This document shows positions 12,131 to 21,846 of a stretch of 64,000 bases of DNA, piece by piece; the stretch's first letter is position 1, and the number at the start of each line of letters is the position of its first letter. The notes beneath the pieces are model-generated. The model saw only the letters and a list, made by a program, of their open reading frames with translations, searched no databases and had not been told where the DNA came from. The position numbers were made by a program, and so were the translations under genes. The stretch is from NCBI GenBank assembly GCA_016800925.1, contig JABCPU010000343.1, forward strand, positions 1 through 64,000, written 5' to 3'. Origin of the DNA: Suillus spraguei. Taxonomy: Eukaryota; Basidiomycota; Agaricomycetes; Boletales; Suillaceae.

Positions 12131-12464
12131 TGAGCCCGGCTGAGTGGTTTACTGAGATCGGTCAAGTAGTAATAGGTATGGGTCCTGGGACTAGCCTGGG
12201 ATGGTTTGGTGTGAAGTCGGTGCTCGACGACAAAACGCTGGGATTCTGCCTAGGGAACAAAGAGCTGTCACGGTCTCTGGGAACCAGGCAGTTGTTAATC
12301 CTGAAGTGAATATACTTCCAAAACATCAAACATTTTTCCAATGATATACATCTCCAGATTTAGTAAATATGTTAGCTAGAGTAGCGAAGAGGTTTGAGGG
12401 CGGAGCTGCAGGTGGCAAAGGAAAAAGAGACAAAGGTATGGCCAAATAACCTAGACTGAAGTAC
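12131..12464. other. Non-coding spacer
   Basis: A plus frame runs on past the minisatellite to 12309 without recognisable content. The rest is A-rich non-coding sequence. Confidence 0.4.
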
Positions 12465-12995
12465 CCGGGTATAGGTCGAGAATTTTTGGCCCGGAAGGCG
12501 GAAAAAGAGGAGGGTTAGCGAGCTGAGGGTCTGTAGAATACATTGATGAAAGGCCAGGGTCAGGAGGTGTGGGCAAAAAAAGTTATGGGCGGACCTTCTC
12601 CTCCTCCTGCTCTAAGGCACCCAGAAAGGAATGTTTGGGCATAAGTCGCGCAGTTTTGACCCGGGACGCAAAAAAAAGTGGTGTGGGAGCGAGCTGTGGG
12701 TCTGTAGAGTAGGATGACAAAAGATGGAGGTCAGGAGTTGCGATAGAAAAAACATGCGGGTGGATTACCTCCCCCTCCCCCTCTAAGCCACCCTAACTGA
12801 AGTTTCCGGTTATGGGTCGAGCAGTTTTGACCCGGGAGACGAGAAAAGCGGAGCGGGAGCGAGCTGTGGGTCTGTAGAATACGATGACAAAAGGTCGAGG
12901 TCAGGAGGTGCGAGCCAATAAAAGTTATGGGCGGACCTTCTCCTCCCTCTCTAAACCACCCAGACCGAAGTTTAAGGCATAAGTCGCGCAGTTTT
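12465..12995. repeat. About three tandem units of about 175 bp
   Basis: Three blocks share the same series of words: GTCG(A/C)G(C)AGTTTTGACC, GAGCGAGCTGTGGGTCTGTA, GATGACAAAAG, GGTCAGGAG and a purine/CT-rich end (TTCTCCTCC). Starts fall near 12465, 12645 and 12815, with the end of a further copy at about 12980. The copies differ by many substitutions. No open frame is conserved across them. Confidence 0.65.
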
Positions 12996-13949
12996 GACCC
13001 GATCGAGCCGTCCGCATATGCGATAGTTTAACGTACCTCTAAACCATGTCAGCAACGAGTCAACGGCTGAGCGTATGAGAGGGTCTAAAAACAAGTCAGT
13101 CGTATTGGGCAACAGAAAAAAAGTAGAACTATGTAGGGTGAATTCAGAACCAACAAAGCCAAGTGGCACACGATGCACGGACTGAGCCTGCAGAAACAAA
13201 GACAAAATCAAGAAAAAAAGAGAGCAGTGTCGAAAAGAAAAGAAAAACAAAGGAGCACGGATTGGACTCTGAGCACGACCCCAACTAAAGCCAAGGGGGG
13301 AAGCGTAACATTGTCCGGCGCCCAAAGAAGGTCGAAAGATCCAACGGACTGCATCTGAACAGAATCCCATTTAAAAAGAAAATTGGAAACAAATAAATGG
13401 ACAGACAAACAAACAAAAAGACAAAGAAGGCCAAAGTAATTATTAGGGATGCTCAATTCTAAAATGTCGTTGTCATTTGCGAACCAAACACACGCTAACC
13501 GTCGCCAAACCTGTCCTAAACGGGACTTGTACCTAACCCTTACGGCGCGCAGCGCCAACGCTTTCAGTCTTCAAACACACGAGTCCACCACCCGTTGTGC
13601 CTTCGGCACAGGAAGCAAAAGGAGTGCTTGGCCAAGGCTTCATCCTAATAATTATCTTCAATAATGATAATAGGTTTTGAAATAAATTATAACTTTGACC
13701 AATATTTTGACAGAAGTAAAAGTACCACAGACAACTTTCACACCTTTCCCCCCTTACTTCTTAGACGAGTCCACTACCCGTTGTACCTTTGGCTCCCTGG
13801 CCTAAGGCCACATCCTAATAATTTTGTTTCGCCCTTGGCACCACTCCTTTTTGGCTTGCCCTCCATTTTTGCTTTGCACTCCTTTGCACTCCTTTTTGCC
13901 TTCACTTTTGCCTTCACTCTCCCTTTTGGCTCCCTGGCCTTGGCTCCAT
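12996..13949. other. Non-coding, with short dispersed repeats
   Basis: No supported gene. A module containing ACGAGTCCA(C)(C/T)ACCCGTTGT and CATCCTAATAATT appears at about 13578-13655 and again at about 13764-13825, and a CTTTTGCCTTCAC-type CT-rich tract follows. Open frames here reflect biased composition. Confidence 0.45.
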
Positions 13950-15610
13950 CCTAGTGGTTTCATCGTTGTTTCATAGTAGTAGTTTCATAGTGGTTTCATT
14001 GTTGTTTCATAGTAGTTTCATGGTGGTTTCATAGTAGTAGTTTCGTAGTGGTTTCATCGTTGTTTCATAGTGGTTTCATAGTGGTTTCATCGTTGGTTTC
14101 ATAGTGGTTTCATAGTGGTTTCATAGTGGTTTCATAATGGTTTCATAGTAGTTTCGTAGTGGTTGTTTCATAGTAGTTTCGTAGTGGTTGTTTCATAGTA
14201 GTTTCATAGTGGTTTCATAGTGGTTTCATAGTAGTTTCGTAGTAGTAGTTTCATAGTAGTTTCGTAGTGGTTTCATAGTAGTAGTTTCATAGTAGTTTCG
14301 TAGTGGTTTCATAGTAGTAGTTTCATAGTGGTTTCATAGTGGTTTCATAGTAGTAGTTTCATAGTAGTAGTTTCATAGTAGTTTCATAGTGGTTTCATAG
14401 TGGTTTCATAGTAGTAGTTTCATAGTAGTTTCGTAGTGGTTTCATAGTAGTAGTTTCATAGTAGTTTCATAGTGGTTTCATAGTGGTTTCATAGTGGTTT
14501 CATAGTAGTAGTTTCATAGTGGTTTCATAGTGGTTTCATGGTAGTTTCATAGTGGTTTCATGGTAGTTTCATAGTAGTTTCATAGTGGTTTCATAGTAGT
14601 AGTTTCATAGTGGTTTCATAGTAGTAGTTTCATAGTAGTCTCATAGTGGTTTCATAGTGGTTTCATAGTGGTTTCATGGTAGTTTCATAGTGGTTTCATG
14701 GTAGTTTCATAGTAGTTTCATAGTGGTTTCATGGTAGTTTCATAGTAGTTTCATAGTAGTTTCATGGTGGTTTCATAGTAGTAGTTTCATAGTAGTTTCA
14801 TGGTGGTTTCATAGTAGTAGTTTCATAGTAGTTTCATGGTGGTTTCATAGTAGTAGTTTCATAGTAGTTTCATAGTGGTTTCATAGTAGTAGTTTCATAG
14901 TGGTTTCATAGTGGTTTCATAGTGGTTTCATAGTAGTAGTTTCATAGTAGTTTCATAGTGGTTTCATGGTAGTTTCATAGTTCATGTTTTCATAGTAGTT
15001 TCATAGTGGTTTCATGGTAGTTTCATAGTGGTTTCATGGTAGTTTCATAGTGGTTTCATAGTAGTAGTTTCATAGTAGTTTCGTAGTGGTTTCATAGTAG
15101 TAGTTTCATAGTGGTTTCATAGTGGTTTCATAGTAGTAGTTTCATAGTGGTTTCATAGTGGTTTCATGGTAGTTTCATAGTGGTTTCATGGTAGTTTCAT
15201 AGTAGTTTCATAGTAGTAGTTTCATAGTGGTTTCATAGTAGTAGTTTCATAGTAGTCTCATAGTGGTTTCATAGTGGTTTCATGGTAGTTTCATAGTAGT
15301 TTCATAGTAGTTTCATGGTGGTTTCATGGTGGTTTCATAGTAGTAGTTTCATAGTAGTAGTTTCATAGTAGTTTCATAGTAGTTTCATAGTGGTTTCATA
15401 GTGGTTTCATAGTGGTTTCATAGTAGTAGTTTCATAGTAGTTTCATAGTGGTTTCATGGTAGTTTCATAGTAGTTTCATGGTAGTTTCATAGTAGTTTCA
15501 TAGTGGTTTTATAGTAGTTTTATAGTAGTCTCATAGTAGTAGTTTCATAGTAGTAGTTTCATAGTGGTTTCATAATAGTTTCATAGTAGTTTCATAGTGG
15601 TCTCATAGAA
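13950..15610. repeat. TTTCATAGT satellite, 1.66 kb
   Basis: More than 120 copies of GTTTCATAGTGG, GTTTCATAGTA and GTTTCATAGTAGTA-type units (12-15 bp, with CATGGT and CGTAGT variants) run without interruption. It is a minisatellite with mixed unit length. It borders a degraded gene on its right, and the same word occurs there in both orientations. Confidence 0.95.
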
Positions 15611-15629
15611 CAGCCTCCAGGTTGCCCAC

Positions 15630-16110
15630 CACTGCCTTCACAAACTTCTGTTGTGCAGTTTTCTGCTTTGTCCAACACTGGGTGAGTCATTTGGTCATGT
15701 ACTAATAAGACAAATATTTAAAAATAACCTTCTGCAGTTCCCCCTGCACCCAGTCCCTGTGTGCTCCCCTTCAGCATGGCTATGTTGCCCTCCCACCATC
15801 CTTGCCTTTTTCTCACTTTGTTGACTGGGAGGCTTGCATGTACCACAACTACCACAACCAGTTTCATGCTTGGCTTGAGCACTGGAAGCTCAATGATCCT
15901 TACAGTATGACAGCCTGTCAAGAATGTACTCATGCATTTGAGCAGAGGATACATAATCTCTCCAAGGACACTGCAAGGATCCAAAAAAACATTGGAGAGG
16001 AGCAAAGAGGAGCGTGAGCATAGGATAAGTAAGGAGCAGAAGAAGTTGCAGAAGATGGCTGATAGGGAAACACAAAAGGAATCTGAGGAGGAGGGAAGGA
16101 AGTGAAAAGG
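15630..16110 (+). pseudogene. Hypothetical gene remnant
   Basis: Overlapping frames give coding-like text: PFSHFVDWEACMYHNYHNQF, LSMTACQECTHAFEQRIHNL-like reading, then a basic/acidic coiled segment KEQKKLQKMADRETQKESEE. These lie in different frames and no single splice model joins them. I do not recognise the family. It sits between the TTTCATAGT satellite and its inverted relatives, so it may belong to a repeat-associated element. Confidence 0.35.
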
Positions 16111-16375
16111 TGGGAAAAGACTGGTGATTGACTGCACTTTTGCTTATATAAGCTGTGTCAAACAAAGCCACATCACAAGACTTGTGAATTTTGACTTGGG
16201 GAATTTTCGCATTTTTGCTTACTTAACTGTGGGAACTTTTTTGGATGAAAATCAAAGTTGTAGTAGTTTCATAGGGATGCATGTGGTAGGAGATATCATT
16301 AGAACAGTGGGACTCTTTGGAAGGGACTCTTAAGGTGCACTCCTTGAAAGCTATAGGGGGAGGGTAGGAGGGCAA

Positions 16376-16640
16376 GTACAGGAGTGAAACTACTATGAAA
16401 CTTATCATGAAACCTATGACCAACATTGATAAGAAATGTAGTGAAACTCAGTCAATGACATGAAACTGATAAGTTTCATAGTGGTTTCACTGATATAATG
16501 AGGATGATCAGTGTTGGGGATACACAAGAATCATATAAATGAAACCAGTGTGAAACCAGTGTGAAACCAGTGTGAAACCACTATTAAGCCACTATGAATC
16601 ATGAAACTACTATGAAACTGATCATGAAACCTATAAACTA
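16376..16640. repeat. TTTCATAG words in both orientations
   Basis: This patch contains GAAACTACTATGAAAC, GTTTCATAGTGGTTTCAC and repeated GAAACCAGTGT units. The words are mostly the reverse complement of the satellite at 13950-15610. Together they bracket 15630-16350 as loose inverted repeats, and they end where gene A loses its 3' end. Confidence 0.7.
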
Positions 16641-16681
16641 CCCCCCCTGGGGTGGGCACGGATTCGGGTAAGAGGAATTGA

Positions 16682-16701
16682 ATAAGCGGGCGCCCGGCTA
16701 A
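16682..16701. repeat. GC palindrome in gene A intron 9
   Basis: Variant ATAAGCGGGCGCCCGGCTAA, 18 nt downstream of the donor of the last preserved intron. Confidence 0.85.
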
Positions 16702-16719
16702 TTGCGCTGATGAGCTTAC

Positions 16720-19700
16720 CGCCAAGATATCTGATGTCAATGCATAGACCTCTGGGTCGGCGATGGGTTCGCCTGAAGAGTTCTTGGATATGAGGCCAAA
16801 ACCTTCCACCATGATGGCATCCACTATGTTCTGCAGTATGGTGGTGCCCCGGTCTCTCATCCTTGGTAGCAGCAATGTCCGAGCGGCGATGCTGCTCCCG
16901 CTCTCTCCATTGATTGCGTATACGCCGGTCTCCATGTCGATTGGCTCATCCACCATAGGCTGGGAGTCAAATCCATCCCAGCATTGCCATGGCTGTGTGC
17001 AGCTGTTCATGATATCTGTGATCCCACAGCGCATCCTCCACCCAGCCTCAGTTGCCAGCAGAGCCTTGGTACGCGCTCTGCTGAACATCAGCGATGCAAC
17101 TGTCTTAATCAGATGAGTTTCTCCTCTCAGAACAGACCGTTCCTCCCAGTTCAGCGCTGTTCGCTGCAGTATCGCGATTATGTTTTGCACCACCTCTTTC
17201 TGAAGGTCGGTCATCGGAAAGCCATTCTTGAGCTTCTTCAGCTCTATGTCTTCCATGGGAGCTCTCCTCAGATAAGGCTCTTCCTCATCCTCCGCTTCCT
17301 TCTCCTTCTTCCACTCTATCAATTCCTGCCTCCACTCGCTAATGATTCTGGCAACGGTCCCTTTGAATAGCTTTGAGGTCAGCTGCTCTGGAATTTTCTC
17401 TTGTATGGGAACCGTCTTTCTGATGCTTGTCAGATGTGCCTGTAGGAGAGGCAGGTCTCCTCTGAGATTGTTGAATATGAACTCATAGAACTGGAGGACG
17501 CGTCAGTGAAAGAAATAAAATAAGCGGGCGCCCGCTTATTTCTGTCTGTGCTTACCATGCTTGTTGTGTCAAACTGAGCATGGGCCCTCTTTGACATGTT
17601 TTGTTCGCAGGCCGTCAGAAAGTCTACCCATGGGCGGTTGCCTCGCTGATCTATTCCCAGTGTCGCCAGTGGCTCAATCATGGTTGCAATCTTTGGAAGA
17701 AGTCAGCGAGTTTTATTGTCTGGAAGATGAGAGGAGGACTGACGACTTTGGTGATGTCATTGAGCTTGTAGCTCTGTGATTCATCATAGATCAGCTTCTG
17801 CACGCTGCTGAAAATGAATTTGTTAGGTAATGGAAATCCTTGGATGAATGGTGCGCGTTTCTTAAAGACATGATTGCCTTGAATCCAGGAAATCCTGTTT
17901 GGCATCGACCGCTTGATCTTGTCTGCTGGATCCTGGGAATTTGGATCGACGTCCTTGGCCAAGTTAATTGAGATGATCTTCACTCTTGACCAGTAATCGT
18001 TCATCCGCGTTTGCCACTCGGTCTTGTCCTTTCCATCATTGGAGAGCATGAGGTTGAATCTATTGCCTATGCACATGACCCAAGCCTCAGCCCAAGGCTC
18101 CAGATAGAGGGAGTCTAGTACATTCAACATAGGTTCCATAGCAAGGCATCGCTGTGAAAGGCGTTTTCCCTCATGCTGGATGGCCAAAGCATTGACCGCA
18201 TTGTTTGGGTCTGACATGACCTCTTCTATGCTTGGAACATGCTCTGGATATCCCAGAAAATGCAAAATGAGCCTGAACGACTGGCCTATGTAGACATGGA
18301 GCTGATGAGACCGTGTCATCAGTGCTGCATCCAGAAAAGACTTGAGTGAGTGACTCTTACCCCAGAGGATGAAGGAAACCAAGACGATATCTGACGGATG
18401 GTGAATCCTGAGCCAGACTTGTTACCCCTGAAGTGCTCCATCATCGTCATGTTCATGAGCATCATATACAGCGGCTCTTCTCCCAAGATCAAGGGAATTT
18501 TGGAAGACTTTGACGACATCCCTTCTCTCTTGAGCAGCTCTTTGATATATTTTGAGCGTTGCTCCTTAGGTGTTCGATCCAATATCGTGAGGATTTGGGC
18601 TAGCTGATCGTCCTCATTGTCGGCTAGCTGAATGAGTGGATCGTTGCTTGCCAGGTTATGCTCCAGCAGGGCGCGTAAGGTTGACTTCTGAATTTTATCT
18701 GAAGTTTGGTCATTTGTCAGAATGAATTAGCGGGCGCCCGCTTATTTGTACTTGCCTTTATCGATGAAATGAACCAGCCACTTTCCATTTGCCTCAACTG
18801 TGTCAAATGCACCCTTCTTGGCTGCTTCAAACGATGTCCTCATGCCATCTGATTTGGATTCTTCCAGCTCTCTTTTTGCATGGAGATATTGATGATATGG
18901 AGCGGTGACTTTGCTTAACGTACGCATGTACGTCTTTCTGTGGTTTCCGTTGTATAGGAGCATCTTTGCCCCCTCCTTCTTCGCATCAGCTGTCCACTTA
19001 ACGACATTTGTGTAGTCGCCTTGCTTCATACCCCGCAAGGACTCTGCTTGGATGGTGTTTTTACACACACCCACTGTGATGGCATTCTTGATGTCCTTAT
19101 TTTGGAGACCATGTCTCTCGACGTCTGCTCCAAACTGCCTGAGGAAGGTGGCATTGATCTCTCTTGGATTGATTGACTGAACCACCATCTGTGGCCCTCT
19201 TCCAAAGTCATCTTCCGTCATGACATCCATGAGCGCATAGCCCATGGAGGCCTTTGCGATCCGGATGCTGATCTGGTCCACTGTCTTTTGGACACCAGAC
19301 TGTGTAACCGATTTAATGACCGGTGTGAGCACCTTTTACATATGTGAGTAGGGTCAGATAGATGGAGACTGTTTTGGATGTATTCGGACCTTGTCTTTCT
19401 TCTGTTTGGGAGCACGCGCTTGCTTGCCTCCTTTCTTGGTCTGTGATATGAGTACATGGAATAAGCGGGCGCCCGCTTGTTCAGAATGAAATCCTTTACC
19501 TGTGGCTTTGGCTTGTTGGGTTTCTTGCTCTTACTACTGTCATCTTTCTCCACCTGCTCTTCCTCTTCCTCTTCCTCTTCTTCTTGCTCTTCTTCTTCTT
19601 CTTCTTCTTCTTCTTCTTCTTCTTCCTCCTCTTCATCGTCTTCATCTTCTTCATCGTCTTCATTCTCTTCATCATCTTCGTCATCTTCATCATCTTCATT

Positions 19701-19978
19701 CTTGTCGTCCTTTTGTCTATTGATCCTGTTCATGTTGGAAGCATGTTTCACCATTGCTTTGCTGGAGCTGGCACCAACATGTCCAGCACTCTTAGACTAG
19801 AATTTGTAAATTAGCGGGCGCCCGCTTATTTTATGCTGATGCTGTTTGTACTCACTGTGACTGCAGCAGTAGCTTTGCTGCCCTTAACAGAAAGTGAGTT
19901 TCTCGCGCTCTGATTGGTTGAGAGAAAATAAGAGCTTGAGCTCTTGTTTTTTCTTCATGAGATATAGAGGCCTACCAT
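16720..19978 (-). CDS. Gene A: ParB/sulfiredoxin-like NGNHR protein, 3'-truncated
   Basis: Nine exons join in phase for 918 codons: 19976-19978 (ATG), 19856-19882, 19500-19796, 19390-19440, 18756-19332, 18361-18698, 17747-18301, 17556-17690 and 16720-17490. The last donor (GTAAGC, 16719) leads into an intron that runs into satellite DNA, so the exons matching the end of gene B are lost. Residues about 45-85 form a Glu/Asp run coded by (CTT)n. Residues about 254-258 read NGNHR in MLLYNGNHRKTYM, which resembles the DGxHR signature of ParB and sulfiredoxin folds (inference). The intron at 18699-18755 has a GC donor. Gene A is a paralogue of gene B throughout. No membrane helix or signal is seen. 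Confidence 0.7.
17520..17539. repeat. GC palindrome in gene A intron 8
   Basis: Perfect ATAAGCGGGCGCCCGCTTAT inside intron 17491-17555. The corresponding intron of gene B also carries it. Confidence 0.95.
18726..18745. repeat. GC palindrome in gene A intron 5
   Basis: ATTAGCGGGCGCCCGCTTAT inside intron 18699-18755, which uses a GC donor. The aligned gene B intron has a GT donor and the same palindrome. Confidence 0.95.
19461..19480. repeat. GC palindrome in gene A intron 3
   Basis: ATAAGCGGGCGCCCGCTTGT inside intron 19441-19499. Confidence 0.95.
19810..19829. repeat. GC palindrome in gene A intron 2
   Basis: ATTAGCGGGCGCCCGCTTAT inside intron 19797-19855. Confidence 0.95.
19928..19947. repeat. 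Alternative-core palindrome in gene A intron 1
   Basis: ATAAGAGCTTGAGCTCTTGT inside intron 19883-19975. The outer flanks match the GC palindrome, but the core is AAGAGC/GCTCTT. Intron 1 of gene B has the same alternative form. Confidence 0.85.
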
Positions 19979-20062
19979 AATGATTCTAAGGTTTTTCCAA
20001 AAAAGGCAGGATAAAATTGCAGAAAGAGTTGTATTTGACACAGCCACAATGCCTCATCATGT

Positions 20063-20210
20063 ATATAAGCTGATATGCAAATAAAGACAAACAGATTAGT
20101 CAGTGAGCTGACTCCACTAATTTGAAATAAGAGAGTAAGCTGATATGCAAACAAAGACAAACAGATTAGTCAGCGAGCTGACTTCACTAATTTGAAATAA
20201 GAGAGCACCT
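20063..20210. repeat. Tandem pair of a 72-bp unit
   Basis: AAGCTGATATGCAAA(T/C)AAAG to CTAATTTGAAATAAGAGAG appears twice in a row with few changes. It lies just upstream of the gene A start (19978), so it may be part of the gene A 5' region. Confidence 0.85.
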
Positions 20211-20239
20211 CTCTAGTGTTCATTGGTGTTTGTGGCTGA

Positions 20240-21665
20240 TTCAGACAAGCGGGCGCCCGCCTATTCAAAATGTGATGTTTTTGGCTGATTCAAACAAGCG
20301 GGCGCCCGCCTATTCAGAATATGGTGTTTTTGGCCCATTCAAACAAGCGGGCGCCCGCCTATTCACAATATGGTGTTTTTGGCCCATTCAAACAAGCGGG
20401 CGCCCGCCTATTCAGAATATGGTGTTTTTGACCCATTCAAACAAGCGGGCGCCCGCCTATTCAGAATATGGTGTTTTTGACCCATTCAAACAAGCGGGCG
20501 CCCGCCTATTCACAATATGGTGTTTTTGCCCATTCAAACAAGCGGGCGCCCGCCTATTCAAATATGGTGTTTTTGCCCATTCAACAAGCGGGCGCCCGCC
20601 TATTCAGAATATGGTGTTTTTGACCCATTCAAACAAGCGGCGCCGCTTTTTTTTTTTTCCCGCCCTATTCACAATATGGTGTTTTTGGCCCATTCAAACA
20701 AGCGGGCGCCCGCCTATTCAAAATATCGTATTTATGACTAGCAGACGCCCACCTATTCAGAATATGGTGTTTTTGACCCATTCAAACAAGCGGGCGCCCG
20801 CCTATTCACAATATGGTGTTTTTGGCCCATTCAAACAAGCGGGCGCCCGCCTATTCAAAATATCGTATTTATGACTAGCAGACGCCCACCTATTCAGAAT
20901 ATGGTGTTTTTGACCCATTCAAACAAGCGGGCGCCCGCCTATTCACAATATGGTGTTTTTGACCCATTCAAACAAGCGGGCGCCCGCCTATTCAGAATAT
21001 GATGTTTTTGACCCATTCAAACAAGCGGGCGCCCGCCTATTCACAATATGGTGTTTTTGGCCCATTCAAACAAGCGGGCGCCCGCCTATTCAGAATATGG
21101 TGTTTTTGACCCATTCAAACAAGCGGGCGCCCGCCTATTCACAATATGGTGTTTTTGGCCCATTCAAACAAGCGGGCGCCCGCCTATTCAAAATATCGTA
21201 TTTATGACTAGCAGATGCCCACCTAGCAAGCATGGTGGTTTTGGCTGATTCAAACAAGCAGGCGCCCGCCTATTCAGAATATGGTGTTTTTGACCCATTC
21301 AAACAAGCGGGCGCCCGCCTATTCACAATATGGTGTTTTTGGCCCATTCAAACAAGCGGGCGCCCGCCTATTCACAATATGGTGTTTTTGGCCCATTCAA
21401 ACAAGCGGGCGCCCGCCTATTCAGAATATGGTGTTTTTGACCCATTCAAACAAGCGGGCGCCCGCCTATTCAGAATATGGTGTTTTTGACCCATTCAAAC
21501 AAGCGGGCGCCCGCCTATTCACAATATGGTGTTTTTGGCCCATTCAAACAAGCGGGCGCCTGCCTATTCATAATATGGTGTTTTTGGCCCATTCAAACAA
21601 GCGGCGCCCGCCTATTCAAAATATCGTATTTATGACTAGCACAAGCGGGCGCCCGCCTATTCAAG
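20240..21665. repeat. 49-bp tandem array carrying the GC palindrome
   Basis: About 28 units, each with AAGCGGGCGCCCGCC flanked by a constant part (TATTCAGAATATGGTGTTTT and TGACCCATTCAAAC). Three diverged units read AGCAGACGCCCACC, and one (about 20635) has a T-tract in the palindrome. Neighbouring units alternate between CAGAATATGG/TGACCC and CACAATATGG/TGGCCC. Open frames across it (NKRAPAY, SGRPPIQ, QAGARLF) are by-products of 49-bp periodicity. It begins about 265 bp upstream of gene A and ends about 180 bp past the gene B stop. Confidence 0.95.
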
Positions 21666-21846
21666 ATATGATGTTTATGACTCTTTCATGTGAATGTCAT
21701 GCTTATGGCAAAGCCTCTCTGTGTGCTAACTTTAGTTCGATGACTATTGAAATTCACATTAGTGAGCGCATGCCTGTCTGCATGCAAATGATGTTATCTA
21801 ATTGTGCCATATCAACTACCCGAGCGTTCTGGGATATGCCACAAAC

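Noticed and set aside
19218..19814. Plus-strand Ser- and Phe/Leu-rich frames over the (CTT)n tract
   Set aside because: They lie opposite the acidic run of gene A, whose exons are supported by phase and by the paralogue.
20230..21489. Long open frames reading NKRAPAY / SGRPPIQ repeats
   Set aside because: They follow from a 49-bp tandem repeat without stop codons and appear in all three frames. They have no start context, introns or domain.
20240..21665. CRISPR-like repeat array
   Set aside because: The spacing is regular and the repeat is palindromic, but the spacers are themselves repeats and no cas gene is present. The setting is eukaryotic.
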